A stretch of 64,000 nt of DNA from Eublepharis macularius (lineage: Eukaryota; Chordata; Lepidosauria; Squamata; Eublepharidae). The DNA lies in assembly GCF_028583425.1 (NCBI RefSeq), contig NC_072801.1, positions 25,006,001-25,070,000 on the forward strand, in the 5' to 3' direction. A model generated the notes under the pieces. The model searched no databases and was not told the DNA's origin. It was given only the letters and a program-made list of their open reading frames with translations. Of this stretch, positions 44,690-55,495 are shown in pieces (position 1 is the first letter of the stretch; every line of letters starts with the position of its first letter). A program made the position numbers and the translations under genes.

Positions 44690-46124
44690 GGGTGTGGTGT
44701 CGGTGTTGAGGAGAATGATAGCAACAACCAGTTACTTCCAATGGGACAACGAATTCTATGAACAGATAGATGGGGTGGCCATGGGGAGCCCTCTCAGCCC
44801 AGTTATAGCAAACTTCTACATGGAAAATTTTGAAAAAATAGCTCTAGAATCAGCACCCCACAAACCTAGTGTATGGTTCCGGTTTGTGGATGATACATTT
44901 ATCATTTGAAGCCATGGGGAGGAAGAATTGATGGGGTTTTTGAATCATCTCAACAACATCCACCTGAACATACAATTCACAATGGAGAAAGAAATCGAGG
45001 GAAAACTCCCATTCCTGGATACCTTGGTCATCCGCAAAGCAAACTTTCAGTTAGGTCACAAGGTCTACAGGAAACCAACTCACACTGATCGGTACTTACA
45101 CAAAAACTCCAATCACCACCCCCGACAGAAAAGAGGCATAATGAAAACATTAGTGGATCGTGCAAGACGGATATGTGAGCCGCACTTTCTCAGTGAGGAA
45201 ATTAATCATCTAAACCATGCACTTCAGGCAAATGGCTACTCCCGAAATGAAATCCGAAGAGCAATCAAACCCAGGATGAATCAAACAACCAAGGAAAAGC
45301 AGTCTCCTACAGGAAAAGTGTTTTTGCCATATATCAAAGGAATTACTGATCAGATGGGAAAGCTTATGAAAAAGCATAACCTTCAAGCAGTATTCAGACC
45401 CACCCGAAAAATACAACAGATGCTACGATCAGCAAAAGACAGTAGAGACCCCCTCACCTCTGCAGGAGTATACCGTATACCCTGCAGTTGTGGACAAGTT
45501 TACATTGGGACCACAAAGCGTAGCATCCAGACAAGAATAAAAGAACATGAAAGACACTGCAGACTTGGACAACCTGAAAATCAGCAGTGGCTGAACATAG
45601 CCTAACTCAAACAGGGCACAGTATCTTATTCCAGGACACCAAAATACTGGACAACACTTCCAACTACTTTGTCAGACTGCACAGGGAAGCCATTGAAATT
45701 CACAAGCATAAGCAAAATTTCAACAGGAAAGAAGAAACCTTAAGAATGAACAGAGCATGGTTTCCAGTTCTGAAAAACACCAGGCCAACAAAACATTCTA
45801 TCCCCGACAATAGCCCTGCAGAGAAGATTAGCACATCAAGTACCAATCCATATGCAAAAGAACCTCCTCAGGATACAGTGAAGCCTCCCGCCATTAGCAT
45901 TCCACACCCTGGGAAACTCTTACAGGATGACTCAGCTCAACCCCACCCCTCCTGAGTAGATACAAATGACCTACATCTTTTCCACACTGTGACACTGAGA
46001 GATCTCTGTCTTTTGGTGCTACACCTCTGAAGGTGCCAGCCACAGCTGCTGGCGAAACATCAGGAACTACAATGCCAAGACCACGGCAATACAGCCTGGA
46101 AAACCCACAACAACCAGAATGATA
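44690..46124 (+). mobile_element. Penelope-like element, 5'-truncated, broken
   Basis: The RT C-terminal half is recognisable (DGVAMGSPLSPVIANFYME; WFRFVDDTFII), followed by a linker and a GIY-YIG endonuclease (AGVYRIPCSCGQVYIGTTKR ... RIKEHERHC), the domain order of Penelope-like retroelements. The noncoding 3' end at about 45990-46124 contains GGTGCTACACCTCTGAAGG, GCTGGCGAAACATCAGGAAC and AAAACCCACAACAACC, which recur at 62178-62445. The copy lacks its 5' part and carries a few breaks. Confidence 0.85.
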
Positions 46125-46149
46125 GCACATTGAAAGAGCTCCATCTCTC

Positions 46150-46345
46150 CCATGCCGGAAATTTAAAATTTATGTTGAAAGGGTAAAGTAAAAATATTTA
46201 CCCTTCCAACGTAAAAATACACTAAGAGATCCGAAAGGCAGATTCATATTTATTAAAGGCACTATAGAAAACCAAACTTACACATTTGGCTCAATTTATG
46301 CCCCAAAACAAGACAGCCTAATGAAATTCTAAAACAAAGTTCATT
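46150..46345 (+). mobile_element. L1 LINE ORF2 endonuclease fragment
   Basis: The translation includes DPKGRFIFIKGTIENQTYTF and GSIYAPKQDSL, an L1 endonuclease segment, ending in a stop. It follows the Penelope-like insertion and may be part of the L1 material into which the LINE and the Penelope element were inserted. Confidence 0.7.
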
Positions 46346-46965
46346 AGAATACACATGTATCACTTAGTATAATTTGCTCTAAACCATATTTTCATGACAA
46401 ACCCACAGAAACAGCAGCAACATAATCTAAGAGTATAATGAAGAGCAACAAATAGAAACAGAAGGATTAAAAATATCCTGCTTACTAGGTTGGAGGCAAG
46501 TTCTGACGACAACAGGGCCAACAACAAAGATTCTCAGGTCAAACTCCATGGTCAAGTAACAGATTCCAAAATCAAAGACTGTGACCCACCAAGGCTCAGG
46601 CAGCCAGAACCTAAGAGCTCACCAACAGCTAAGTCCAGAATGCCACAATTCTGACTAGCTAATCCCATGCTAGCTGCGGCCTTATAAAGGGAGTTTCTCC
46701 TACAGGTGAGGCTGGGTTCGTTAAGCTTCTTTCTCCAAGCTGGCTCATCTCTGCTACTCAGGAGGAGTAGATCAGATCCTGTACTGGCTCTCCTGACATT
46801 TCCTCAGCAGGGGGAAGGCCGTGGGCTGCCAGGCATGCGCTCCTGTACTTGGCCCATGACTCTGCCCTTACCCTCAGCCTTCGCTTCTCCTGGGGTTCTT
46901 TGGGAGACAGTGGCAGTTCTGGCAGCAGGCAGGACCATGCTAAGGCCGCCTGGCTTGATGACACT
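46346..46965. other. No gene recognised
   Basis: Contains GC-richer sequence at about 46750-46960 with short frames only. No domain is seen. Confidence 0.4.
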
Positions 46966-46969
46966 GTGG

Positions 46970-47215
46970 TTGTCAACCCTCCTGGAGATCCCCACAAATT
47001 ACAACTGATCTCCAAATGACAGGTTTTAACATTCTCCGAAACATGGAGGTTTCTTAGGCTGGCCTATGTGGAATTATACCCCACATAGGTACTACCTGAC
47101 AATTGATGCCAACCCACCTAGAGAACTCCGAGAGTTACAAATTATACCCCACAGAGGACCCTCCATATTATGATTGCCGTACCTGGAGATCTCCTTCCAC
47201 TTCAGCTGAACTCCA
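46970..47215 (+). mobile_element. GTTGCC-type MITE-like repeat, diverged
   Basis: GTCAACCCTCCTGGAGATCC and AATTACAACTGATCTCCAAA with TACCTGGAGATCTCC belong to the repeat family at 48837-49030. Internal order is disturbed, suggesting two overlapping copies. Confidence 0.55.
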
Positions 47216-47286
47216 TATGGCCTATTTTACCTAAATTGGAGACAATGATGGTATTGGGTATTGGCAACTGGGTATCTGAAGCACCT

Positions 47287-47885
47287 CCTTACAGTAGTTG
47301 CCAACTTGGGGTTTCAGGGGGCTTATATTTTCACCACTACCTTATTCAAAGCCAAGTCTAATACAGAGTGCTTGAAGGGAGGCCACATTCGAGGCCTTAG
47401 GTCCAGAAACAGAGACTGGATCAGCACCAGCACATGTCCTCTTGTAGGGGACAGTCTCTGGAGTTCAGGGGTGTGTGATTTGGGGTGATCCAAAGATTGT
47501 TTTGATTTTCAGAGGGCTTAAATTTTCACCACTTCCTTATTCAAAGCCATGTCAAATACAGGGTGCTTGGAGGGAGGCCACATTCGCAGCCTTAGGTCCA
47601 GAACCAGAGACTGGATCAGCACCAGCACATTTCCTCTTGTAGGGGACAGTCTCTGGAGTTCAGGGGTGTGTGATTTGGGGTGATCCAAAGATTGTTTTGG
47701 GTTTCAGAGGGCTTATATTTTCACCACTTCCTTATTCAAAGCCATGTCTAATACAGGGTGCTTGGAGGGAGGCCACATTCGAGGCCTTAGGTCCAGAACC
47801 AGAGACTGGATCAGCACCAGCGCATGTCCTCTTGTAGGGGACAATCTCTGGAGTTCAGATCTGTGTGATTTGGGGTGATCCAAAG
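47287..47885. repeat. 195-bp tandem repeat, three copies
   Basis: CTTATTCAAAGCCA recurs at 47341, 47536 and 47731, an exact 195-bp period. Each unit carries GGAGGCCACATTC, GGATCAGCACCAGC and GGTGATCCAAAG. Units differ by only a few substitutions. Confidence 0.95.
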
Positions 47886-48169
47886 TATTTTTCTGCTGCA
47901 GTTGCCACCCCTTTCTTCTTATTGAAATGTTCTGGGGGCATCCTATTTTGCAGCTGTTTACTCAAGATCTGGGTTTTGTAGTATGACCCAGTATAGGTCC
48001 ACTTAAGAGTGCTGAGTCTTCTGAATATGGAGGTGTATAATATGTGCCCCTGCAAACTTCATTTTGGAACTATAGCTTTTCAGTTTTCCCACAATATTTT
48101 TCTTTGGCTTTGCGAATAAGGAATAAGGAAGAAGAAACTGCGAATAAGGAACTGGGAACCAACTTCAGC

Positions 48170-48830
48170 TTCGTCCCCAAAGCGTGTCTTGCGCGCCGAG
48201 AGCAATACTTCTAAGGCTCAACCCGCAGATCTCCTCAGAAGTAAGCGCCATGTTAATGAGTGGTGCTTACGCTCAGGAAAGAGGCCTCAAGACTGCAGCC
48301 TTAATAAAGCAGAGGGAGGGCAGCGATTGACGCTCCTCCTGTGCCGCGGCGCCTCCCCGGTATTGCAAGCTAGAGGGAGGAGCAAAAAGAGGCCTCTCTG
48401 TAGCGTGCAGCGGGGAAAGAGGCTGGCCGGTTCGGTTCTCTTCTGCCGCAGGCAGGTTTCTCTGACGGTAAGGTGGCGCTCGGTTCCCCGGCCGCGGTGA
48501 GCGTCTCTCCCGCGCCCTTTCGTCCCCTTCTTCCCCACCCCGTTTGCTCGCTGCAAAGAGGCCAGGCTGCGTTTTGCATGGCGGGCACGCTTGCATGGCT
48601 TTGCACTCCGCCTGCTTTCGGCCTTGGGCGAGTGTCGGAGGGCGCCGCAGTTTCCAGTGTGGGCGCGCAGACTGGGAGGCTTTACAGAGCGGGGCGGCGG
48701 GGGGCGGCTTTCGTGGCGTGGCGCGCGTGTCTGCAAAGCCCTGCTTTCTCCTTTAAGAGCTCCTGGACCTTTAAGAGGGACCCTGGGTTGGGAGATGCTC
48801 GTGCTCGGAGATAGGTTTCCCCAAGGGCGG
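48170..48830 (+). promoter_or_regulatory. PSMG3: CpG island, probable PSMG3 promoter and first noncoding exon
   Basis: GC- and CpG-rich (GCGCGCCGAGAGC; CCCCGGCCGCGGTGAGCG), unlike the flanks. A splice-donor match TGACG|GTAAGG puts a likely exon end at 48467. It is the only CpG island upstream of the PSMG3 coding exons in this window and on the right side. The transcription start is not determined. Part of it (48222-48290) is derived from a dispersed repeat. A divergent antisense transcript, known near human PSMG3, is possible. Confidence 0.55.
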
Positions 48831-48836
48831 AGATTA

Positions 48837-49030
48837 CGGTTGCCAGCCTGCAGGCGGGGCCCAGAGATCTCCCAAAATCACAACTGAGCTCCAGGCAACA
48901 GAGATCAGTTTCCCTGGAGAAAATAGCTGCTTTGGAGGGGCAGCTCTATTACGTCACACTGAGGTCCCTCACCGAACCCTGCCACTTCCCAAATCTCCAA
49001 GAATTGCATAACCCAGAGTTGGCAACCCTA
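48837..49030 (+). mobile_element. GTTGCC-type MITE-like repeat, best copy
   Basis: Starts GGTTGCCAGCCTGCAGG and ends GAGTTGGCAACCCT, giving inverted termini of about 11-12 bp. Between them lie ACAACTGAGCTCCAGGCAAC and CCCTGGAGAAAATAGCTGC. Other copies: 27590 (+), 31225 (-), 46970 (+), 50908 (-) and a fragment at 49680-49735. It is noncoding and the class is not proven. Confidence 0.7.
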
Positions 49031-49309
49031 ATTTTCCAAGCAAGGCGGCAGAGGATCAGAGTTATTCAACATCTATCTGCGCCCCCATCGCTCAGTTGGT
49101 GTGGAGTTTGGGGTTGGTCTGTCATCAGTACACTGATAACTTCCAACTTTATCTCTCGACATGGGACTTATTACAAGAGAATGCTCACCTGAAGGGAGTT
49201 AGATGCCTTTATTTGAGCATCCTCTTGGAAGAGGTCTAGTGTAGAGAGACTCTTTATCCACTGATGGGCAGCAGGCCGAACAAGTGGGTGATGTGAAAGA
49301 CCTATCATT

Positions 49310-49675
49310 TTGCCAGGCCTGTAAGATGGAGATGATCCGGCCAGGCTTATGGGGGTTGAGGCAGACGAATCATCCAACGGCCCCTTCCAGTGGGGAGGGG
49401 AGACATGTGCCCCAATCCTGTATTAACTAAATCTTAACCACCCAGCCCCATGGATCTTGAGGATGCTGAGATGAAGGGTGCAATGTGAGCTGCCTTAGTA
49501 TTCTTTTAGTGCTGTATTTACATGATTGCTACCATTATTTTATTTGTTTTTATTATGTGTTTATATGCTGTTAATCCGCTCTGAGCCCGCTTGCAGGGAG
49601 AGCGAACTACAAATAAAATATATAATATATAAATAATAACAATAACAATAATAATAATAATGATGATGATGATGG
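49310..49675 (+). mobile_element. L2/CR1-like LINE 3' end
   Basis: GGCCTGTAAGATGGAGATG at the start matches the ORF2 end of the family (compare 232-255). The 3' end CTGAGCCCGCTTGCAGGGAG plus AGCGAACTACAAATAAAAT and a mixed (ATA)n/(ATG)n tail match 905-974. Confidence 0.75.
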
Positions 49676-49735
49676 CAGCCAAACCCCACCCTTCAACTCT
49701 TGAGAATTCCCTACCCTGGAGTTGGTAAATCTATG

Positions 49736-50180
49736 GAAGACCCAAAATGGGCATCTTTCCAAGCCAGGTTGTATTGCAAGTCATCAAATTCTAGTACAAG
49801 GCTGCCATCTCATTAAAAGGCTCTTGCGCCCTTAAGAGCTGGCCCACAGAAAGAAGTTCCACTGGTGCAGTTCTCTCCTGTTAGAAGAATTTCCTTGCGC
49901 TTGCGCACAGTGGTTCCCCCCTCCCATTTGATTTCAGCAAAGGAAGATTGTTGTGCCAAGTTAGAGTCCAGCAAAACGTTACAATGCTTACAGATGCTGT
50001 CAGCAGACCTTCAGTTTGCCGTGACTTAATGAAGACATTGGCTTTAGGCCACATTTGTTTATTCTGGAATAAAAATAGAGGGTTGTCTCCCCCAAATCTC
50101 CCATGCAATTAGGGGGTCTGCTCATTGCATTTGAGGAAAGGGGGGGGCTTTAGTTCACAAAAAGCTTGATAACAGTTTTC
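49736..50180. other. No gene recognised (probable PSMG3 5' intron)
   Basis: No coding or repeat feature is recognised. Confidence 0.4.
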
Positions 50181-50192
50181 TCACTCTTTAAT

Positions 50193-50411
50193 CCAGAGGA
50201 GTTAGCCGTGTTAGTCTGTAGTAGCAAAATCAAAAAGAGTCCAGTAGCACCTTTAAGACTAACCAATTTTATTGTAGCATAAGCTTTCGAGAATCAAGTT
50301 CTCTTCGTCCGATGCCTGATCAGGCATCGGACGAAGAGAACTTGATTCTTGAAAGCTTATGCTACAATAAAATTGTTTGGTCTTAAAGGTGCTACTGGAC
50401 TCTTTTTGATT
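50193..50411. mobile_element. Foldback repeat, complete, 12-bp target duplication
   Basis: Arms of about 95 bp are inverted around 50312 (CGTCCGATGCCTGATCAGGC, continuing ATCGGACG). The left end has an extra GAGTTAGCCGTGTTAGTCTG not mirrored on the right, which ends GGACTCTTTTTGATT. Perfect flanking repeats TCACTCTTTAAT lie at 50181-50192 and 50412-50423. A half copy of a relative follows at about 50440-50580. Confidence 0.85.
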
Positions 50412-50439
50412 TCACTCTTTAATGTGTCACAAAATTGAA

Positions 50440-50580
50440 CACAATGCCTGTAGCACCTTTAAAGCTAAGAAAATTGTATTTGAGCAGCCGTTTCCATGAG
50501 TCAGAGCTCACTTCATCAAATGTATTGGGAGTGAGCCCCTTTCAGACTTTAAGGTAGCACTGGATTTCTGTCCCCTTTTT
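50440..50580. repeat. Diverged foldback-family copy
   Basis: TGTAGCACCTTTAAAGCTAA, GAGTCAGAGCTCACTTCATC and TTTAAGGTAGCACTGGATTT keep the order of the family's arm and short mirror arm. Confidence 0.5.
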
Positions 50581-50697
50581 GCTGCCTCAGACAAATGTGG
50601 CTCCCCTTTGGATTTGCTATGGGGAAGGCTCTGCCAGTCTGGTTGCTGTGTTGCATACGTGTAAATCGATGCTCTTGTTGCTGCCTTCTCATTTCAG

Positions 50698-50745
50698 GGC
50701 TCCTGTGCTCTTCACAGGCTGACTTTGCAGACAGAAGGGCAACAG
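50698..50745 (+). other. PSMG3: Candidate 48-bp noncoding exon of PSMG3
   Basis: A strong acceptor (CTGCCTTCTCATTTCAG ending at 50697) and a strong donor (AACAG|GTGAGG, exon end 50745) enclose 48 bp between the CpG island and the coding exon, on the same strand. No open frame links it to the protein, so it would be an optional 5' UTR exon. This rests on splice-site appearance only. Confidence 0.4.
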
Positions 50746-50907
50746 GTGAGGTTTTCCAGACTGCATGCAGTGCGTGTAGGGGCAGGGGGGTGGTCTGCCC
50801 TTGTCGTTCATATCGAATTTCAATGTGTGGCTGACTAGGGGATGGGGGAAGAGTGGAATTAGTAACAGGAATCTGAGTTCTGAGGTGGGAGCTTGGCCTT
50901 GTAAGCT

Positions 50908-51112
50908 GGGGTTGCCAAATCTGGGCTGGAAAATTCCTGGAGCTTTACAAGTGGGGCCTGGGAAAGATGGAGTGAGTGGGGGGCTCAGTAGGGATACAAT
51001 ACCATAGAGTCCACCTTCCAAAGTTGCCATTTTCTCCAGGACAGCCAATCCCTGTAGTCTGGAGATCAGTGTAATCCTTGGGGATCTCCCTGCCCTACCT
51101 GGAGGTTGACAC
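50908..51112 (-). mobile_element. GTTGCC-type MITE-like repeat, minus strand
   Basis: GGGGTTGCCAAATCTGGGCT at one end and CTACCTGGAGGTTGACACCC at the other, with TAGAGTCCACCTTCCAAAGT and GCCATTTTCTCCAGGACAGC inside, are the reversed arrangement of 48837-49030. Confidence 0.7.
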
Positions 51113-52039
51113 CCCTCGATACCCCCATCTTTGGCTGTGCTGCACTCCTGAGTGACGGGGAACACCACGCTGAATGGTTTCTAAACCAGCTCTGATAGAG
51201 AACTTGGGCTGCCTTTTGGAGCCCACTGAAGGCTGGTTGTGTCCCTTAAGGGCTTGGAGAAGACCGGCTTTGGGAGATTCTAAGCTCTTTTTTGAATTTT
51301 CAGAATTCCCCCCCCCCAATGGAATAAGTGTTTAGCCCTTAGAAAAGCATACTGGTGGGATTCTACTAGAGGTGTAAAATTTTTGGAAATTTGGGAGCCT
51401 TCTGGGGGGGAAGTAGTGTGGGTGTGTTTTCCTGGAAAACAAATTTTCCAGAAGGTTGAAATATGTGCAGCATTTTTCTCATCAAGCCTAAACTTATTTT
51501 AGTCCTGTAACAACACAAAATAAAGGTAGCAGTTAAAAGCATATTGTTTGGCAGGTTTATGGAATTTAACAGTATAAAACAGATACATTTTCTGCAAGCA
51601 AAACTGCAAATGCGCCCAATGCTAAGAGAGAGAATTGCAAACTACAACACCTTCTACTATCTTAGCATGTGTTTAGTTCTTGCTGGTTGAGACGTGGTTG
51701 AAAAAGTTGAAAAAAAAATTGCAGTACAGAAAACTTTTCTGTCCAAATAACACATCTCCTATAGTAATAACTGGACTAGCAGCATTTTTGGATATTGACA
51801 AACTTTATAAACATTGAAAACTTTTATCTGCTCAACAGGAATATCATATATATAATAGCATGTTAATTGAACATTATTTGCTTGTAAATATTATTAGAAA
51901 GCTAGATGGTTTGGTACTTTGACTAGATATTCCAAGGATTTATTTTTGAGATAAATCAATACCTTTAGATAAGGAAATTGAAAAGCAATAGGTGAAAAAC
52001 AGGTTAAATTTCAGAAGCTACGGAGGGATCTTCAGGATT
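51113..52039. other. No gene recognised (probable PSMG3 5' intron)
   Basis: Mostly AT-rich sequence; nothing is recognised. Confidence 0.4.
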
Positions 52040-52047
52040 ATGAAGAG

Positions 52048-52314
52048 CAGGGCTTTTTTTAAGCTGGAACACAGTGGAACAGAGTTCTGGCACCTCTTGA
52101 AAATGGTCACATGGCCGGTGGCCCCGCCCCCTGATCTCAGACAGCAATCTAAACTCTCCTCTGGAGATCAGGGGGCGGGGCCACCGGCCATGTGACCATT
52201 TTCACCGGGGTGATTTAAACTTTTAAAAACTCCTCCCTTGTTCTAGCTGACCCAAAGTGACATCATTGTGCAGTCCTGAATTCCACCACCTCTTTTCCCA
52301 GAAAAAAAGCCCTG
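52048..52314. mobile_element. Palindromic hAT MITE, copy C, perfect 8-bp duplication
   Basis: Starts CAGGGCTTTTTTTAAGC and ends AAAAAAAGCCCTG, flanked by ATGAAGAG at 52040-52047 and 52315-52322. Inverted GGTCACATGGCCGGTGGCCC / GGGCCACCGGCCATGTGACC makes a strong stem. It lies about 90 bp upstream of the PSMG3 coding exon. Confidence 0.9.
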
Positions 52315-52422
52315 ATGAAGAGACTAGGGTATATAATTGATGGCAGCCAGCAGGTCATGTTGGTGTTAGGGTTTTTTCATGCACGCGTTTTCTTTCTTCT
52401 TCAGCCGTTAAAAGTCTTAGCC

Positions 52423-54437
52423 ATGGCAGCCAAACCTGTTCTGGCCTCGAAGCAGACGGAGGAGGTGGTACAGGGTGTCCCGACGGAGGTGGTATGCACG
52501 GCTTTTGCTAACACCCTCCTTGTGGTGGTGACACAGTATGGGAAGATGGGCACCCTCGTCTCAGTGGAGCCTGATGTGGTGGCTGATGGTATCAGCAAGC
52601 CATTGTTCACTACGAAAGTCCTCCTCGGCAAGGATGAAGTAAGAACTGGAAGCAGATAATCCCGGGTTGAGGGGGAGAAGTCTCATGAATCAGTGAAAAA
52701 TCCAAAATCGGAGCTAAGATGCTTGGGAAATGGGACTGTGGTTAAGATCCACCCTATAGAGGTGAAGTGGGTGGTGATGACTAGAGACAGGGTCTTTTCA
52801 GTAGTGGCACCTCACCTGTGGAATGCCTCTGGCACATCTCTTTTCTCCTCTAGGTGCCACGCCGTAACTTTCTTTCCTCCCAGGCTATTCAATTAAGAGG
52901 TTGATCTTTTAAAATTGTTTGCTTCTGGTCCAAGGACTGTTTTATTAGGATCATTTCAGGATGCTAAACATTTTATGCTCTGACTGGTGTTTTTAATAGT
53001 TTGTTAATGTTTGATGCTTTTTATGATGGATTGTATAGTATTTTAATTTACAAGTCGCTCTGAGCAGGTTCTCTGGAGAGGCGGCATCTAAACTTTCTAA
53101 ATAAATCATTGCAAAAAGCCACTGAACCAGTTTCACTACCTGGAGGGCTCCCCAGGTATGCAGAAAAATATGAGCATGCAGCTGAAATATGAGGACTGCT
53201 TTTATGGGGCTAAGCCCCACTGAATAAAATGGAAAGTTACTTCTGAATAGACATGCCTCAGCTTGCTCTCTAAATTAACCAGAAGAAACCTAGACCTTTA
53301 GAAAGTATCCTGATGAGGCATAATATGCCCCAGAAGGGATGGAATATTAACGGCAGATAGATCAAAAAGTAGCCTGGTAAGGACTAAATATGCCCCAGAA
53401 GGGATGGAATGTTGAGGGCAGGTAGATCAAAAAGTAGCCTGGTAAGGACTAAATATGCCCCAGAAGGGATGGAATGTTGAGGGCAGTTGAACATCGTTTG
53501 AAGAGGAAAGGGGGAGGGAGACTCTCTATGTACTTAGGGGACTCTCCAATCATGCAACTCTGTTTTTAGACAAATTAAAAGGAAAACCTCAGAGAACAGC
53601 CTGATGAGATCTGCTGTTTATGAGAACTCAGTCCAAGTTAGAGCACTCTCTTATACATCTCCATGCTATGGGGTGCCTTTCCAAGCAGTCAGATAGAATT
53701 TACAAGGTTGTGTTGCTAGAAGAGAGTCTCTGAGCATTTAAAGGATGGGACTATGATCTTCCAGGATTCCGGGGGGGGGGGGGGGCGAGGACATCTGTAT
53801 CCACCTGTCAGGCTTTTGACCCTGACCCCTCTCTAAATGGTACCATCTGTCTGTGCCATCGCAGTACTTTGAGGCAAAGGTCCCCAACGTGGTGTGTATG
53901 GGCATCATGGCACCCACTGACAACATCCCTGGCACTCACCAAATGTTTTTAGAATATAGGTGGGGCCAAGTGGGGCTTTTGTCCAGCAAGGCTTCTGATT
54001 GGCCATTGGAGAGTTGATTGGCTGTGCAGATTTTTTAAAAAGGTTGTTTTGGCAGCAGCTGCCCCAACACCACAAGGATCTTCACTGTGCAACTGAAGGT
54101 AAGCTGTAGCAGCCATCTTGAGGTGGCCATTTTGTGGTTGCACCCACTATGCTATGTCAGAATTCCAGTACTGTTCGGAGACTCAAGAAGGTTGGGGACC
54201 CTGCTCTGGGGTCTTGCTATTGGACAGGACCCACCCCAGCTTGGGAGAGGGCGCCTCTGAAAGACTGTCTGCTTTGGTTTCCAGCCTCTTGTCCACATCT
54301 GTGCCAAACATCTGGTGACATCCGTTTCTCAAGAAGCTGGGAACAAGCCCGTTCTCCTCTCCATGGCCTTGAAGGACAGAAGCATCGAGGGAATCCAGAC
54401 TTTGCGGGAGGTGATCCAGAGGTGCCGGGTGTGGTGA
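52423..54437 (+). CDS. PSMG3: Proteasome assembly chaperone 3 (two coding exons)
   Basis: Coding exons are 52423-52638 (72 codons) and 54285-54437 (50 codons plus stop TGA), a 122-residue protein, the same length as human PSMG3. The exon containing the start has an acceptor at 52404 (TTTCTTTCTTCTTCAG), the start context GCCATGG, and a donor GATGAA|GTAAGA. The second acceptor is GGTTTCCAG at 54284, and the intron is phase 0. Family-typical segments include GVPTEVVCTAFANTLLVVVT, QYGKMGTLVSVEP and TTKVLLGKDE in exon 1, and EAGNKPVLL and IEGIQTLREVIQRCRVW in exon 2. PSMG3 (PAC3) is a small cytosolic protein that pairs with PSMG4 and guides assembly of the alpha ring of the 20S proteasome. No breaks were found. 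The intron (52639-54284) holds a LINE 3' end and a 65-bp tandem repeat. Identification rests on recall of the human sequence. Confidence 0.93.
52690..53112 (+). mobile_element. LINE 3' end in PSMG3 intron
   Basis: GACTAGAGACAGGGTCTTTT, CAGTAGTGGCACCTCACCTG and TGGAATGCC are the ORF2 tail of an L2/CR1-group LINE (reading as DRVFSVVAPHLWNA). The 3' UTR ends CTCTGAGCAGGTTCTCTGGA and CTTTCTAAATAAAT. It is a different subfamily from the one at 1-974. Confidence 0.7.
53325..53485 (+). repeat. 65-bp tandem repeat, about 2.5 copies, in PSMG3 intron
   Basis: CAGAAGGGATGGAAT recurs at 53331, 53396 and 53461, an exact 65-bp spacing. The unit includes GATCAAAAAGTAGCCTGGTA and GGACTAAATATGCCC. Confidence 0.9.
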
Positions 54438-55495
54438 GCTCACACTGCCAGCACAGAAGCAATTCCTCCTGGATGAGTCAGCTGCCTCAGTGGGAGGTAG
54501 ACTTTGACCCTTTCGGTTGAATCCTGGTTTAGATTTGAGCTGCCTGCCTCTGCTATGCAGATCCACTGTGTGAGGGGAGGAGGACAGGATCCTGGTTTGA
54601 CCATTGGGAGTTCAAACACCAGTTTCAAGATAGATACGAGAATTTCATCTGCCATCAAGAGCTGTATTTTTTCTTTTTAAGCATCAGTCTGATTTTTTAA
54701 AAAAACTTGTCCTTTAATTTTGCTTTTTGGAATACACAATCCAGCTGTCTTTCAGGGGTGTTAGTGAAACTTGCAGCCTCTTTACTCAAGTAAGTCCCAG
54801 TGAATTGAGTGGGCCGTACTGTTTAGGTTGTATGCTTAGGAGTCCTGAACTTTGGCTGCGTCAGGCCCATAGAATTTCAGAAGGCATGTGTGTGTTTCCT
54901 GGTTTTTTTTTTTCTCATTTCTGTTGTGGATGGAAAGTAGTTTTCAGAAAACCATACTATGGTTGAGATTGAGAAACGGAACACTTCCAATGTGCTTTTT
55001 GTGTCTTTCTCCACTCCCTCCCTTTCCAGAAACAGCCTCCCTTGAAACTGCATAATCCTGAGGCAATTTTAGGAGACTTTCCACCAGGAGCGCGAAGAGC
55101 TGTGGTTTTGAATATAAACAGGGATTGCCCTCATTTGTGACTCGGCCCATTCGGCATGCCCCGAGAGATCTTGGGATCCTAGCCCAAGAGGAAAAGAAAG
55201 CAAGGTTCAAGCCTGTAGGCTGGAAAACAGTGTTTGACACACTATAGGGAAAACACTGATATCGGCAAATACCTTTTTGCCTACTGAATGAACTTGGAGA
55301 TCTGTCTCAGCAGCACAGTTAAAGGAAGCATTTCAGGTTGCAGTGGAAAAGATCTGAATGGTCTTTGAAACAAGATATGAAAAACATTTTCTTGAAATGT
55401 TCTAGGCTGACATCTGTACACCTCTGGCACTGTGTTAGCCTCTGTGAGATACAGGGATATTATCAAATAAAAAATAAAGTTATCTTTGTATGTCC
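54438..55495 (+). other. PSMG3: PSMG3 3' UTR with polyadenylation signals
   Basis: From the stop codon to two overlapping polyadenylation signals (AATAAA at 55466-55471 and 55473-55478), followed by a T/G-rich stretch (GTTATCTTTGTATGTCCTG). The UTR would be about 1.05 kb. It contains a dispersed-repeat fragment near 54785-54840. The exact cleavage site is not determined. Confidence 0.5.
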
